This document shows, one piece after another, positions 25,670 to 35,955 of a stretch of 64,000 bases of DNA. The notes beneath the pieces are model-generated. The model was not told where the DNA came from, ran no database searches, and saw only the letters and a program-made list of their open reading frames with translations. Numbering within the stretch: the first letter of the stretch is position 1; every line of letters begins with the position of its first letter. The position numbers and the translations under genes are program-made. The DNA is from Larimichthys crocea (taxonomy: Eukaryota > Chordata > Actinopteri > Sciaenidae): the NCBI RefSeq assembly GCF_000972845.2, contig NC_040021.1, forward strand, positions 7,855,291 to 7,919,290. The letters are read 5' to 3'.

Positions 25670-26159
25670 TTAGTGGGAGTCGCAGTGGGCATCCTGAGAG
25701 TGAGATTGGCGCTCCAATATGACAGACGGCTCATACAGCAGATCATCCTCTCCGAGTGTTGAACTGTGCTCCAAGTTCACAAAGTTAGGGATGTTGAAGT
25801 GGGAAAAGAAGGCACATTCTCTGTCTGTCTTACTCTCTTCTATTAGTCCATTGAGGGGTTGTTGCCCCTCAGCTTCCTCAACATCCTCTTCCATCTCTTC
25901 CATCCTCGAGGAGCTGACACCTCTCGGTGGGTTGCAGGACCCCTGCTGTGCTCGGGCCCCGGAGTGCTTCCGAGCTCTCTCATCTTCAGGTTTTAGCTTC
26001 CCCTGACCTTGATCCTCCTCATTGATGTAAAAATGAAAATATGAACGAGACTCTGATAATAAAGGACGTGAGAATGCTTTGTCGTTTTCTTCCCCTGGGC
26101 CATCGATGTCTACCAGACAGCTCCCTGGTCGATGACGCTTTTCAGCACAGTCTGGGTTT
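25670..26159 (-). CDS. mrap2: mrap2 last coding exon, cytoplasmic/extracellular tail
   Basis: Acceptor TACCCCACAG; 490 coding bases ending in TAA at 25670-25672. FSRPLLSESRSYFHFYINEE aligns with the human VFSRQGNEESRSLFHCYINE region, and FNIPNFVN with human FDIPNFVN. Confidence 0.93.
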
Positions 26160-27226
26160 CTGTGGGGTAAAGAAAAGATTATTCAGGCTGCAGCAGGAAA
26201 ATGAAACAATTAGGTGCTTTTCTTGTCAATTTTGACCTATAGCTGAGCACTGAACAATTACACAATTACTGAAGATTTCTTTTCATCTTTTTGTGTCTGT
26301 GTCTGGGAAAGAATACTAAAAATCATCCCAGCACCCTTTACTGAAATAACATCGAGTGGAAATGGCATATAACCAGGCAACAGGTTTCTCATTTCAGCTT
26401 GGCTTAACCTGAGTGCTGTCAGTTATCTCTCCAAAATTCCCACTGCTGATCTTCAATAGCATTGTGCCTTTGGCAATATGAAGCTCACCTCAAAGTCAGA
26501 TATCAGCTGATTGATCTTTTTTTTAACTTTTGGGTGAACTCCTGTCAGAACGGCAACTCATTACAGTCCTTTTTGCCCTTGCACACAGTGTTTACCCTTG
26601 AGTTTTGAAAGCTGATCCAGCAGAGATGAGAAACGTGGAAGCTGAATTGCTTAAGCTCTCCTCGCTTCTGAAAGGGTCCCCACAGGGCTAGATGTCAAAG
26701 GCTTTAGGCTGCTATTATACTCACTCTTGATGCGGCGCTCCTGTCTTAGTGAGCAGAGTTAATACAAAGAACATGAAAATGACAAACACGGCGAGCCCGA
26801 CCCAGAAGCCGATGACGATGGAGTCTGAAATGTCAGAGGAGACAGAATCTTATTAGAGGAAACTGTCCTGATAATTAAACCCACCACTCTCCTCCTCCCT
26901 CTCCTCTCTATTTGTGATTTTAATTTATCTCAGGGGCCCTCTCTGCCTATTTGTCTGTATATTTGATGATGGTCAACAGTATCTGCCTTGTTCATTAATA
27001 CTGGAATATAAAACCCCAGTTCAGAGGCTGCATAAATTATTGTTGTGAGGCCATTTGTTTATTGTAGAATGGCTGGTGCATGTCTCTCTACAGCTGCAGC
27101 AATAAAGATAATGCAGGGCTAATGAATGACTGTTAATGAAAAGTAAAGGTCTCCTTGTCTGCTTATACACACAGTGTGCACTGAAAGGTACGCACACACA
27201 CACCTACACACGCGTGCGCACACACG

Positions 27227-27263
<37 letters not shown>

Positions 27264-27440
27264 TACACAAAGCATACTGCTCAGTTATATGCACATCTTA
27301 CATCTGTGCGCTTTGAGTCCTTCAAAGGACACGGGCTCCTCATCGTCGTAATACTCATACTGCCACACGTAGTCACTGCGACGCGCGCTGGTTTGGCTCC
27401 GGTTGTGGAAATCCGACATTTCCAAACGATGTCACGTACC
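25670..27440 (-). CDS. mrap2: mrap2, melanocortin receptor accessory protein 2 (complete)
   Basis: Three exons on the minus strand (27302-27440 with ATG at 27417-27419; 26725-26824; 25670-26159) join in phase to 235 codons. Residues 6-8 (NRS) are an N-glycosylation sequon. Residues 17-40 carry the MRAP-family YVWQYEYYDDEEPVSFEGLK segment, followed by the AHRY junction that precedes the single membrane span (about 42-65, YSIVIGFWVGLAVFVIFMFF). The span and its TKTGAPHQ exit are nearly identical to human MRAP2 as I recall it. The tail keeps FNIPNFVN and GEDDLLYEPSVILE. MRAP2 forms antiparallel homodimers in the membrane and modulates MC4R and other GPCRs in energy balance. It is about 30 residues longer than human MRAP2 (205), partly through an acidic stretch (MEEMEEDVEEAEG). 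Teleosts have mrap2a and mrap2b; I cannot tell which this is. Confidence 0.95.
26725..26824 (-). CDS. mrap2: mrap2 transmembrane exon
   Basis: The 100-bp exon encodes YSIVIGFWVGLAVFVIFMFF and onward to TKTGAPHQ. Acceptor CATTTCAG; ends in phase 2 at donor GA/GTGAGTAT. This is the dual-topology membrane helix of the MRAP family. Confidence 0.95.
27191..27259. repeat. CA microsatellite in mrap2 intron 1
   Basis: Interrupted array of CA with CGCACA variants, then a pure run of about 15 CA units. Confidence 0.95.
27302..27440 (-). CDS. mrap2: mrap2 first coding exon
   Basis: The acceptor TTTTCTGTTGTCAG ends at plus-strand 27441, leaving 21 bp of leader before the ATG. 118 coding bases follow (MSDFHNRSQTSARRSDYVWQ and onward to GLKAHR) and end in phase 1 at donor AT/GTAAGATG. 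The next exon completes the Tyr codon. Confidence 0.9.
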
Positions 27441-27815
27441 CTGACAACAGAAAACAAATGAAATCAATCCCGAGTGGACTCTAAATGAATTTCAAATAGC
27501 CATAATGGCCATAAAGTTTACAAACCAGCCCCAACCTCCACGGATGTGAAAACCTCTCTGTGTTGTTGGAAACAAATCTACAGCCTGTGAGAATCCCACG
27601 CACAACTCCTCGATGTTATGTCCGTCTTCTGGAATTGAACAACGTGCCAAAAAGGTGACACAAAGCAGGGAAATCCATCTCTTGCCAGTTACGCAAAAAC
27701 TCCATCCATTCTCCTGTAAGTCCTGTGAGAAGAAGAGAGGCAGAGCAGCCTCCTGGCGAGTTGTTCAGTGCGCATCGCCGTCATCCAGCATCCTCTATAC
27801 CGCTGGCTCACTCAC

Positions 27816-27900
27816 TCTGAGATACTGAGATCACCCTGAAAGAAAAAAAAAAACATGCTCATTTTAATCAGTGTGGCTGGGGGCTGAGATGCTGCTCTCA
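27816..27900 (-). promoter_or_regulatory. Possible mrap2 5' noncoding exon and promoter
   Basis: The coding exon has an acceptor 21 bp before its ATG, so an upstream noncoding exon must exist. The sequence TCTCAGA/GTGAGTGAG on the minus strand at 27816 is a good donor at a suitable distance. No TATA box or transcription start can be fixed. Confidence 0.35.
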
Positions 27901-30708
27901 TCCAATACACGACGAGGTGTTTCCAATTCAGATGGTACTATTGGGGGAGGTCTTTCTGTAATGGAACAATGTATGTAGCAGGTTGGGCTTCAGTATGTGT
28001 GGTGTAAATATTAATATAAAATAAGTATGTTTAAATATTTGACATAAATATTTGACATATTTATATAGAATACAATCAAGACATTTAGTATAAGGGTGTA
28101 TTTGGACTGGGGCTGTTTTCTTTACACTCAATGTTGGGTGGACAGAGAGTCTGTGACCATAACTGTACAAAAGCATACACACCATTCCAAAAATAAGAGA
28201 GTGAACCACAAAGAGATAATAATGTTGAAATGCAGGGACAGAAACCCAGCCTGCCAATCACAGACAACCTTCTACCTCCACTCTCAAATCCATGCTTACA
28301 TTAAACATTAAATACATTATGCATGATTAATACTACAGTGACACACCACTTTATTTGGGAGATAAGTATGCACTGTACATATTTGTCCATTTGGAGTGGA
28401 TTCATTAGCATTCTGTGCGCAGACCCACAGAAACCACTTAGATGCAGCTGCATTAGGACAGTATCAAGCAGGAAGATTTACCATTACTTTGACTCTGTTG
28501 TCTGTTAGCTGTCCATTCAGTCAGATTGTATCCTTCCTGTGGTAACTACCCGTGTACCAGTGTACTAAGTCGTAACTGTGTGCTAAAGTTAAAATATATT
28601 ATATAGTATATGTATATGGAGTGAAACATCTGCAAAGCCAGTAGAATAAATGAGTGTATAATAAAAATCTTCCTATGATTTTAACTGTTGGTAACTCTTT
28701 ATAATACAGGTAAAGAAGTCTGTGGATGCCGTTAGGGTTTCCTGGGGCAGTACCCAGGAGGTGAAGTGGCACCTCTCCAGCTACCAATTCAAACTTGTTA
28801 CTGTGGTCCATGCTGGACTTGAACAGACCACCTTCCGGGTCCCAAGCCAAGTCCCTGATTTGATGCAGGAAGTTCCATGAATTTCTGTTTGTTCACCACA
28901 AACAAATGATCAAGTTACATTACATTATAGACCAGAGCTCACTTATTTGAGGCATAAATAGATATGCGACCAGCTGGGTTACAGTTATATAAAAGTTAAT
29001 TTCAGACTCCTGTAATTACTCCGCCTCTCGGAAAGCAGATCCGTACAGCTTGTGTAACTCCAGCTGATGTAGAAATCCAGCTCAACCCAACTCAGTGCAT
29101 GTCTATTAACATTCAGTGATTATTAGTAGGTATGCAGCAAATTTTCATGGTACATTTCACATCATGCTTCAGTTAACTATATAATTTGTACCCTCATTGT
29201 GGGGTGTGTTATGAAACGATTTCTCAAAATATGTCCAACCACACTTTAAAATAAAGCCATTTTATTGCAAAGTCATCCCAGTCAAATTTCATAACATCAA
29301 CAGTGAGTCTGGGAGCAATATTTTAGCGAGGTCACTCTCACAAAAGCTTTCCATGGCCGTTCATAAAATGTTCAAATAACATGCTACTGCCAGTTCAAAG
29401 CCTATCCAGCCAAATCTGTTTCAGCAATCACTGATGACATTTCAGCTATGCTTTCAGGTTTAGTGATAAGTTTTGTGAAAACAGTACAGTTGCTATAATT
29501 ATCCACCCACGAGTCTCTTGAGGACGTACATATCTAAATGGCTCTTGCCATTTTAGCGAAGGCGTGGGACAAACTCATTTTTAATGCACTGAGCACAATT
29601 TGACAATGTGCGGTTGTGTATGCTTGAGATTGAAAATGCTTATTAAAACACTAAAATGCCACCTCACGTAAATGCCCTATTTTCCTCCTTTGATAAATCA
29701 TCATTCAGGCAACACGCTTTATTAGTAGCCCTGCATTACTTTAATTTCTGAAGTACCTCTTAAGCAGATCCACTAAAGGCGGCCATTCAATTATCGGTCC
29801 TCCATGGTGAATTTTCCCGCATCATAAAATGTAAATTCATCTGAAGGATCACAAATGTGTCACATACATTCAAATCTTGGTGCTATTAGTTCCTCTTGTA
29901 CTTGAGCTGCTGTTATTTTTGTGGCTATCACCAGAGGATTTTAAAGAACTTAGCAACATTTACATGGTCTCTCTAGTCTCTTTGCTGCTCAGCTGGAGAT
30001 CTTGCTTAGATGAAGCTGTGCCATATAGAAACAATATAAGATATTGTAATATGAGCTAGTGTACTCTACAGCAGATATCACCCTTGAGGCCCAGGCCTTC
30101 AGAAAAGAAAAAAAATATATATATATATACATTATGAAATGATGAATCATAAATGTTACACAGTAATAAATGCAAACAAATGTTATTACTAGATAACACG
30201 TTTGCTCATTCTGTTAATAGCTAGATAGGCGAAAAGGCTACATCAGTTTCCAGTATTACATCTCCTATTTATCTGAAGAGCAATAATTCATATTTCAGTG
30301 ATAGCAACTAGTTTCTCAAAGCCGTCCCACTGGGATCACTTCGTCCTATTATTTTATGGGCTGTTGCTTTGTACTTTAGTCACCACGGTCATGGAGAGAT
30401 GATATGCTGTGCTGTTTTCACAGTGAATGTTGAAAGGGCTTTGCTCAAAAGAAAAGTGTCCACTGATAGCTGACAGCTAAATGGTTTAAAGTACGTGTCA
30501 GTGAGGAGTGGAAACTCTTTGTGCCACCAACACAGCTGATAAAAAAATCATTCTCTGTGCAGTTTTTTCACCTCTGCCCTCAGACTTCTGTAGCAGTTAA
30601 GCCTATACAGTAAGGACTGAAAGAACATGTACTCAGAAAGTACTCATTGCAGAAAACTGTCCCTTGTGACTGTTATACAACTGTATATTATACCATTAGA
30701 CTCTAATT
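27901..30708. other. Intergenic, upstream of mrap2
   Basis: AT-rich, no gene supported. Contains a reverse-strand tRNA-derived SINE relic (about 28705-28866), a short AAATATTTGACAT doublet near 28030, and an AT run at 30113-30129. The rest shows nothing recognisable. Confidence 0.55.
28705..28866 (-). mobile_element. tRNA-derived SINE relic (minus strand)
   Basis: Read on the minus strand it goes GACTTGGCTTGGGACCCGGA, then TGTTCAAGTCC (a B-box-like element), then a unique body (GTAGCTGGAGAGGTGCCAC, CTCCTGGGTACTGCC). I recall this order from a widespread teleost SINE whose intact copies have the A box just before this segment. Here the 5' end including the A box is missing. Confidence 0.5.
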
Positions 30709-31158
30709 CAGTGGTTCTTAACCTGGGTTCGATCAAACCCTAGGGGTTCGGTGAGTCGGTCTCAGGGGTTCGGTGGAGCCTCCGCCCTGGAATTTTTTAT
30801 ACCATTTGTTACAACATATCTTTGTGAGCAATGGTTTTCGAGGATGCTGGACATAAAAACTAAGAAAAGGAACAGACTTTGCTGTGAAAATGACATGAGA
30901 CTGGCACTTGCCAAGGTGAAGCCACGCATATCTGAACTGGTCTCTCAAAGGCAACAGCAGAAGTCACACTGAGGTAAGTTGTTGTGAGTTCATGCACTGT
31001 GTTGGTTTTGTTATTTGAACAAGGTGATGTTAATGCACGGTTCATTTTGTGCACCAGTAAAAAAAAATCATATTTTATTTTTTACTAAAGAAGGGTTCGG
31101 TGAATGAGCATATGAAACTGGTGGGGTTCAGTACCTCCAACAAGGTTAAGAACCACTG
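30709..31158 (+). mobile_element. hAT-family DNA transposon, internally deleted (450 bp)
   Basis: The ends form a 16-bp terminal inverted repeat (CAGTGGTTCTTAACCT). They are flanked by an exact 8-bp target duplication, CTCTAATT, at 30701-30708 and 31159-31166; both are hAT hallmarks. Between them a plus-strand frame from about 30793 to 30970 retains the C-terminal dimerisation region of a hAT transposase (FVTTYLCEQWFSRM; KTKKRNRL; RLALAKVKPRI), closest in feel to the ZBED/Charlie-like group. The catalytic part is gone, so it could move only with help from a full-length relative. Confidence 0.92.
30793..30972 (+). pseudogene. C-terminal fragment of hAT transposase
   Basis: An open frame without stops ends at TGA (30970-30972). 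It carries the conserved pattern TTYLCE-x-xFS, KTK-x-RNRL and the basic stretch before PRI. It lacks the zinc-finger and DDE catalytic regions, so it is not a working transposase. Confidence 0.85.
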
Positions 31159-31166
31159 CTCTAATT

Positions 31167-31942
31167 AGTCATGCTTTGGTTGAAGTGGAGCTCATTTTGA
31201 ACTTGTAAATGCCTCTGTAAGTAATCTGCTGATTATTTTTTTCATTAATGAATTGATGATTGGTTTGTAAAAAAATCAGGAAACAATGAGAAATGGTGCC
31301 ACATGTCCAAAATGATAACCCTAACCCAATGCTTTGTCCAACCAGTAATACAAATCTCAACATACGACAAGATGTTTGTGAAGCTTTGAAGTTATGCAGC
31401 AGCATTATCATTCATTCGGAGTTGTGTTTCTTTTCACCTAGTGAATGCAAACCCACAATTCAGTCTCTTCATTTTTCTTTTTCTCTGAGGGAAACCTCTG
31501 GCTTTTTAGCTTTCAAAGGCTCCTCTATGTTTACTCAGCTATAGTCGTTAACTGTGTCAGTGTGTTGTTTGGTGTTGAGCAGGTAGTCTACACTGGGTTT
31601 TTAGAGCTTTGTGAATCCGAGCAGTAAAGTTGTAGTCCAGACAGCTAAACAATGAATTGGAACTCATTATAAAGCTCCACAAGCCCGAGGGGAGCTGCAG
31701 ATTTAAATAATTCTCTGTCAGTTCATAAACACCTTTCAGAATGTTTTAACTTTGTCATTTCATACTATTATTGTTAAAATGCTCATCATAGCTTCAAAGT
31801 CTTGTGTAGGATTTAGTGGCTACTAACAGTGTAGTTTCTGATTGCGACCCCTTCGCTTCACCGTCCTTGCATGAAGAAGAATCTATGGAGTTAGTAGTAG
31901 TATAAAGGTTTAACATTGTGACGACATCTGACGTCACCCACA
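31167..31942. other. Intergenic, nothing recognised
   Basis: AT-rich stretch between the hAT element and the hairpin and SINE. No coding or repeat signal beyond the neighbours. Confidence 0.5.
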
Positions 31943-31981
31943 GGTTTCTAAAGTGTCATTGTGAAGGGCACTTTAGAAACC
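31943..31981. repeat. Perfect 13-bp inverted repeat at the edge of a SINE
   Basis: GGTTTCTAAAGTG (31943-31955) pairs exactly with 31969-31981, with a 13-nt loop. The right arm runs into the first base of the SINE. Confidence 0.85.
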
Positions 31982-32279
31982 GGGGCAGCTGTGGCTCACA
32001 GGCAGAGCGGTTCGATCCCTGGTCTGCATGTCGAAGTGTCCTTGGGCAAGACACTGAACCCCAAATTGCTCCCGAAGGCTGTGCCATCGGTGTGTGATTG
32101 TGTATGAATGGTTAGATCCACAAACTGATGAGCAGTTGGCACTTTGCATGGTAGCCAATGCCATCAGTGTATGAATGTGTGTGAATGGAGTGAATGAGAT
32201 ATGTAGTGTAGAGCGCTTTGAGTGGTCGGAAGACTAGAAAGGTGCTATATAAGTACAGTCCATTTACCATTTACCATTT
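31981..32279 (+). mobile_element. tRNA-derived SINE, teleost type
   Basis: Begins GGGGCAGCTGTGGCTCACAGG (A-box region near 31992-32002), with a B box GGTTCGATCCC at 32009-32019. The body follows (GTCTGCATGTCGAAGTGTCC, GGGCAAGACACTGAACCCC, AGAGCGCTTTGAGTGGTCGG), and the tail is short repeats of CATTTAC. A and B boxes lie only about 10 bp apart, much less than the usual 30-40, so the promoter is internally deleted and this copy is probably silent. Confidence 0.8.
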
Positions 32280-35200
32280 GAAGGTCAAAATCGGTGGTGC
32301 TGGCTGACATCATGTTGGCAGGTCCTGCCTCTGCTGCCTCCAATTCCTCTAATCTAAAAATGGGCACAGGGTCTGAGATGGGCTGAATGAAGAGTGGGTG
32401 CTTGCACAAGCTGAATCTGTAACAGCATCCACCATTCATTCAAAGCAGCCACACTGTTAATTATGCATATTTTAAGCCTTAATATTTAAATTCAGCTTCA
32501 ATACAGCTGTCAAGAACGGGGAAATTAGCTACAGAAACCAAAACTGTATTTTGTAAACATGTTTATTTCTGCTGTAAAGATTGACATTTTAAAAAGGCAA
32601 ATTTATAGAGATTGACTGTAGCCAGCCTTTTGAGGAACTGACAGTTTTGGCACTTCCACATTGGCTTTGATTCGAGAATTATAAAGGCTGCCTCTTTGAA
32701 AAACCTGAAAGTGTTTGGTTTGTCCGTTCTGGTCTACTGTACATGGCAGACTCAGTGGAATAGGAAATGCAGCGTCTGTAGATATAAAAGTCTCAATCTA
32801 AGGCAACAAAATCATAATGATTATTTTTTTTAGGTAATTACATATTAATAAAGACATAGGTATACATATTAAATAGGGCTCCCTAATTCTTACACAGACA
32901 AGTTATGTTTTGTTCCTTAGCCTTAGGTAATAGATTTTTAATTTGTGTTGTGTTTTTCTAATCAAACACTAGTATTTATAGTGTAAAATTTCAGATTTAA
33001 AATGTCATCTTTATTTACCTTGTAAGCCACTTCAGGCAATGTTATGTTCTTAAATTTATCTTGTTCTAATTTAACTTTGAAATAGGTTGTTACGCTTGTG
33101 AAGAATATCATTACATTCTAAATAGCAGGTTTCAGTGCATGTCTGAGAGAGGACCAGTGTGACTTGAATAAGTCCCCGACTTAAGATCCGTTGTAATGAT
33201 CATCCTCTTTATCAATATTTGATGTTCAGCATATCTCTGACGTTCCTTGAAACACAGAGCTCAAATAGATGTAAGTTGAGATTCGAATCTCTCCCTGAAG
33301 AGCCTGTAGACCTCTGATGCATGTAAATAACCCTGACCACTACATGCTGCACTCTCTGACTCACCACTGCGGCTTCTTTGGGGTTTGGGTTGTTTTTTGA
33401 TTGAGATTTTGCTCCAGACCTATCAGCTAAACACAGAACCCCAAACAAAGACACAAAAATCCAATGACGGACGCATAAAAGAAACACTGTGTGTGTCCAG
33501 CACTTCTACAGGTCAATGTTTCCAGTGTAGCTTTTTATTTCTTTTCACTTCTGTTATTGGCCCAATTACATTCTGGTCACAAATCTGCCTTTATAGCTTT
33601 GAAGCTTTTACCTCCTCCAACTGCTTTCAGTCCGTCCGTTTGTGAATTGGGGATAGAAACATTCTTCAAAATGCGTAATATGAAATATTCATAGGTTCTG
33701 CATCAGCATTGTTGCTACGTGCAATGCATAACTCTGATAGCCTCCTCAAAAGTCTTTTGACTATTAAGCTTTTTTAACAAGAGAAAAAAGACATTAAGTT
33801 AAACTTGTTTGTTGCATGATATTTCCTTTATATGTCCGGTACTGCTTCCATTCTCAGTTTAGATCTCTTGGATGCTGACGCTTTCTTTTAGTGCACATAC
33901 AGTATGCACTTAAACTCACATTTTCTATTCAGCAGACACTATTTCCTTTCTTTTGTTCTGCAACATCAACCTTAAAGACTCTCTCTTTCTTCTTTGTCAT
34001 CTAAATTAACTCCCACAAGTGGTATTTTTCAGCGCATCGGCTCTGATGGATGAGCCTTCCCAACCTGTTTTTGTCAGCATAAACCGAACACCGTGCCGCA
34101 TATTGATCGACCGGAGGTAATCCGAGTGCTGAACGGAAGGAAAAGACAAGACACTGTCATCTTGACCCTTGCTTTGGGATTCAGGTCTCTCTGTGACAGA
34201 GGGTCAGTGACTGAAATAAAGATGATGGAGTAAGAAAGAGAGAGAAAAATGGGAAAATAGAACAAAGGCAATATGGATATTGAAAAGCACAACAACTCTT
34301 CTGGACTTTTTGGAGATATTCTCTTATTTTGATTCATATCTTGATCAATGCTTCATGTTTTGCCATTTACTTTACACTTGTTGTCTTTTTTCTCTGAACT
34401 CTGTCAATTTCTACTTCCAATCAGATGGTTTCCAAGGGAACGCCTAGGATCAGTCTGACCTTCTGCACAGCCTCAGAAACAAAATGAACATGCACTGCAA
34501 TGCTCATTCTTCAGTCCTTCATGACCTTATATAAAACCAGCTACAAAACGTTCAAGCGTTCAATTCTAAATATACCAAAAGATTATTGAAGTGCAGTGCA
34601 ATACCAAACAGACTTGATTAAACTGCCACTAAACATCTGATGGATGATTTTTTCTCTCCCTACAGTTTGGTTGTTATTAAGCCCTGTACCTTGGCGGTCA
34701 TTAATCATTTGATATCCTGTGAAGATAATTCACACAAGAAATGTTGTCTTCAGAACTGTTAGCCCGTTAGGAGTCCAATAAAACTAAAGCTGTACAATAA
34801 ATTGTAATTAAAGATGACTGGAAAAGGAGAAACTGTGACAGGAAACTGGAGGAATACAATGTAATCAAGGCTAAAACAACAAACAAATTTCATTTCAATT
34901 CTTGGAAGCTGCTGAAAAACCCAAAGGTCAAAGCAAAGCAAAACGGAAGAAAACAGTGCTTACTTTGTATCTCACACAAACGCAGAGAAAGACACAGGAG
35001 AGCTCTCCCAATCAGTATTTTATAGGGGAACTGGTGCCTTTACAGTCCCCTTGGTAAAGTTTCTTGTTCTCTTCTTACCCTACAGTTGTGGATTAATAGG
35101 AAGACCTTGGCCCGCTATAAAGACACTCTGAAACCATTTGTCTGGGTTCTTCCAGCTATTTTCAGATTAAATCATATTCTGATGCAACACATATATCTCC

Positions 35201-35955
35201 TATGAAAATCAAAGCATCCCTGAGCCTGCACAGTCCCAATAGGCAGCGTGGAGATGAGCTGTTTCACTTCAACTGAAAACAGCGGATTGGGTGAAATCGG
35301 CAGGGTGAACTCCTCACGTCCTCCTCATGAAAATGCAGGAGTTCTTGATTTGGAACTGAGGGAAACTTCGAGACTCCCCGACTGCTGCATGTTTGGAAAC
35401 TGCTGGAGCATGAGCGAGGAAAGAGCACAAACATCTCAGCCTCTCTTCTTCTTCTATTTCGTTTTGTTACTGCACCGTTAGTCATGGATAACATTCCTCA
35501 GAAGAATATACAGAATATATAAAATTATTTTGAAACATATTTCAATTAAACAGAGATAGTATGTGCTGTTCTTTATCACACAGTACAATGGATTAAGGAA
35601 TGGTTTTGTTGAGATTCATCTTGTGTATCATCTCCTTTTTATTAAAAACAGCAGGAATCTTATTAGGAGTGCTGTGTATTTTATGTAACCCAGCTGGGAC
35701 CAACCACCTGGCTGCTGAGATCCAAGTAAATATGTAATTTCGAGTGATTTAGAATGATTAAAAAGATGAGCCTTTACTCAATGTTCTAAAAGAAAATTGG
35801 GTTATTTGTGGTTGACTGTTGCTATGGAGAGAGAATATTCTGGGGTTAAGTATTAAGAGTCTTAAGAGGAAATATGGCCTAAGAATAATAAGGCAGGAAA
35901 TAAAGTAGTAATAGGCTACTCCGTCACCCTGATGAGGAAAAGGGGTTACAGATAA
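32280..35955. other. Intergenic, no gene supported
   Basis: AT-rich, open frames short. The one frame with a gene-like look is on the minus strand at 33360-33487: a hydrophobic signal-like start and a GTGAGT donor, but no following exon found. Nothing else recognised. Confidence 0.5.

Noticed and set aside
27191..27259. CRISPR-like or structured array
   Set aside because: Plain CA microsatellite; CRISPR arrays are not expected in a fish nuclear genome and no spaced repeats were seen anywhere.
32009..32019. Possible tRNA gene (B box GGTTCGATCCC)
   Set aside because: No cloverleaf can be drawn; the A box is too close and the body matches a tRNA-derived SINE.
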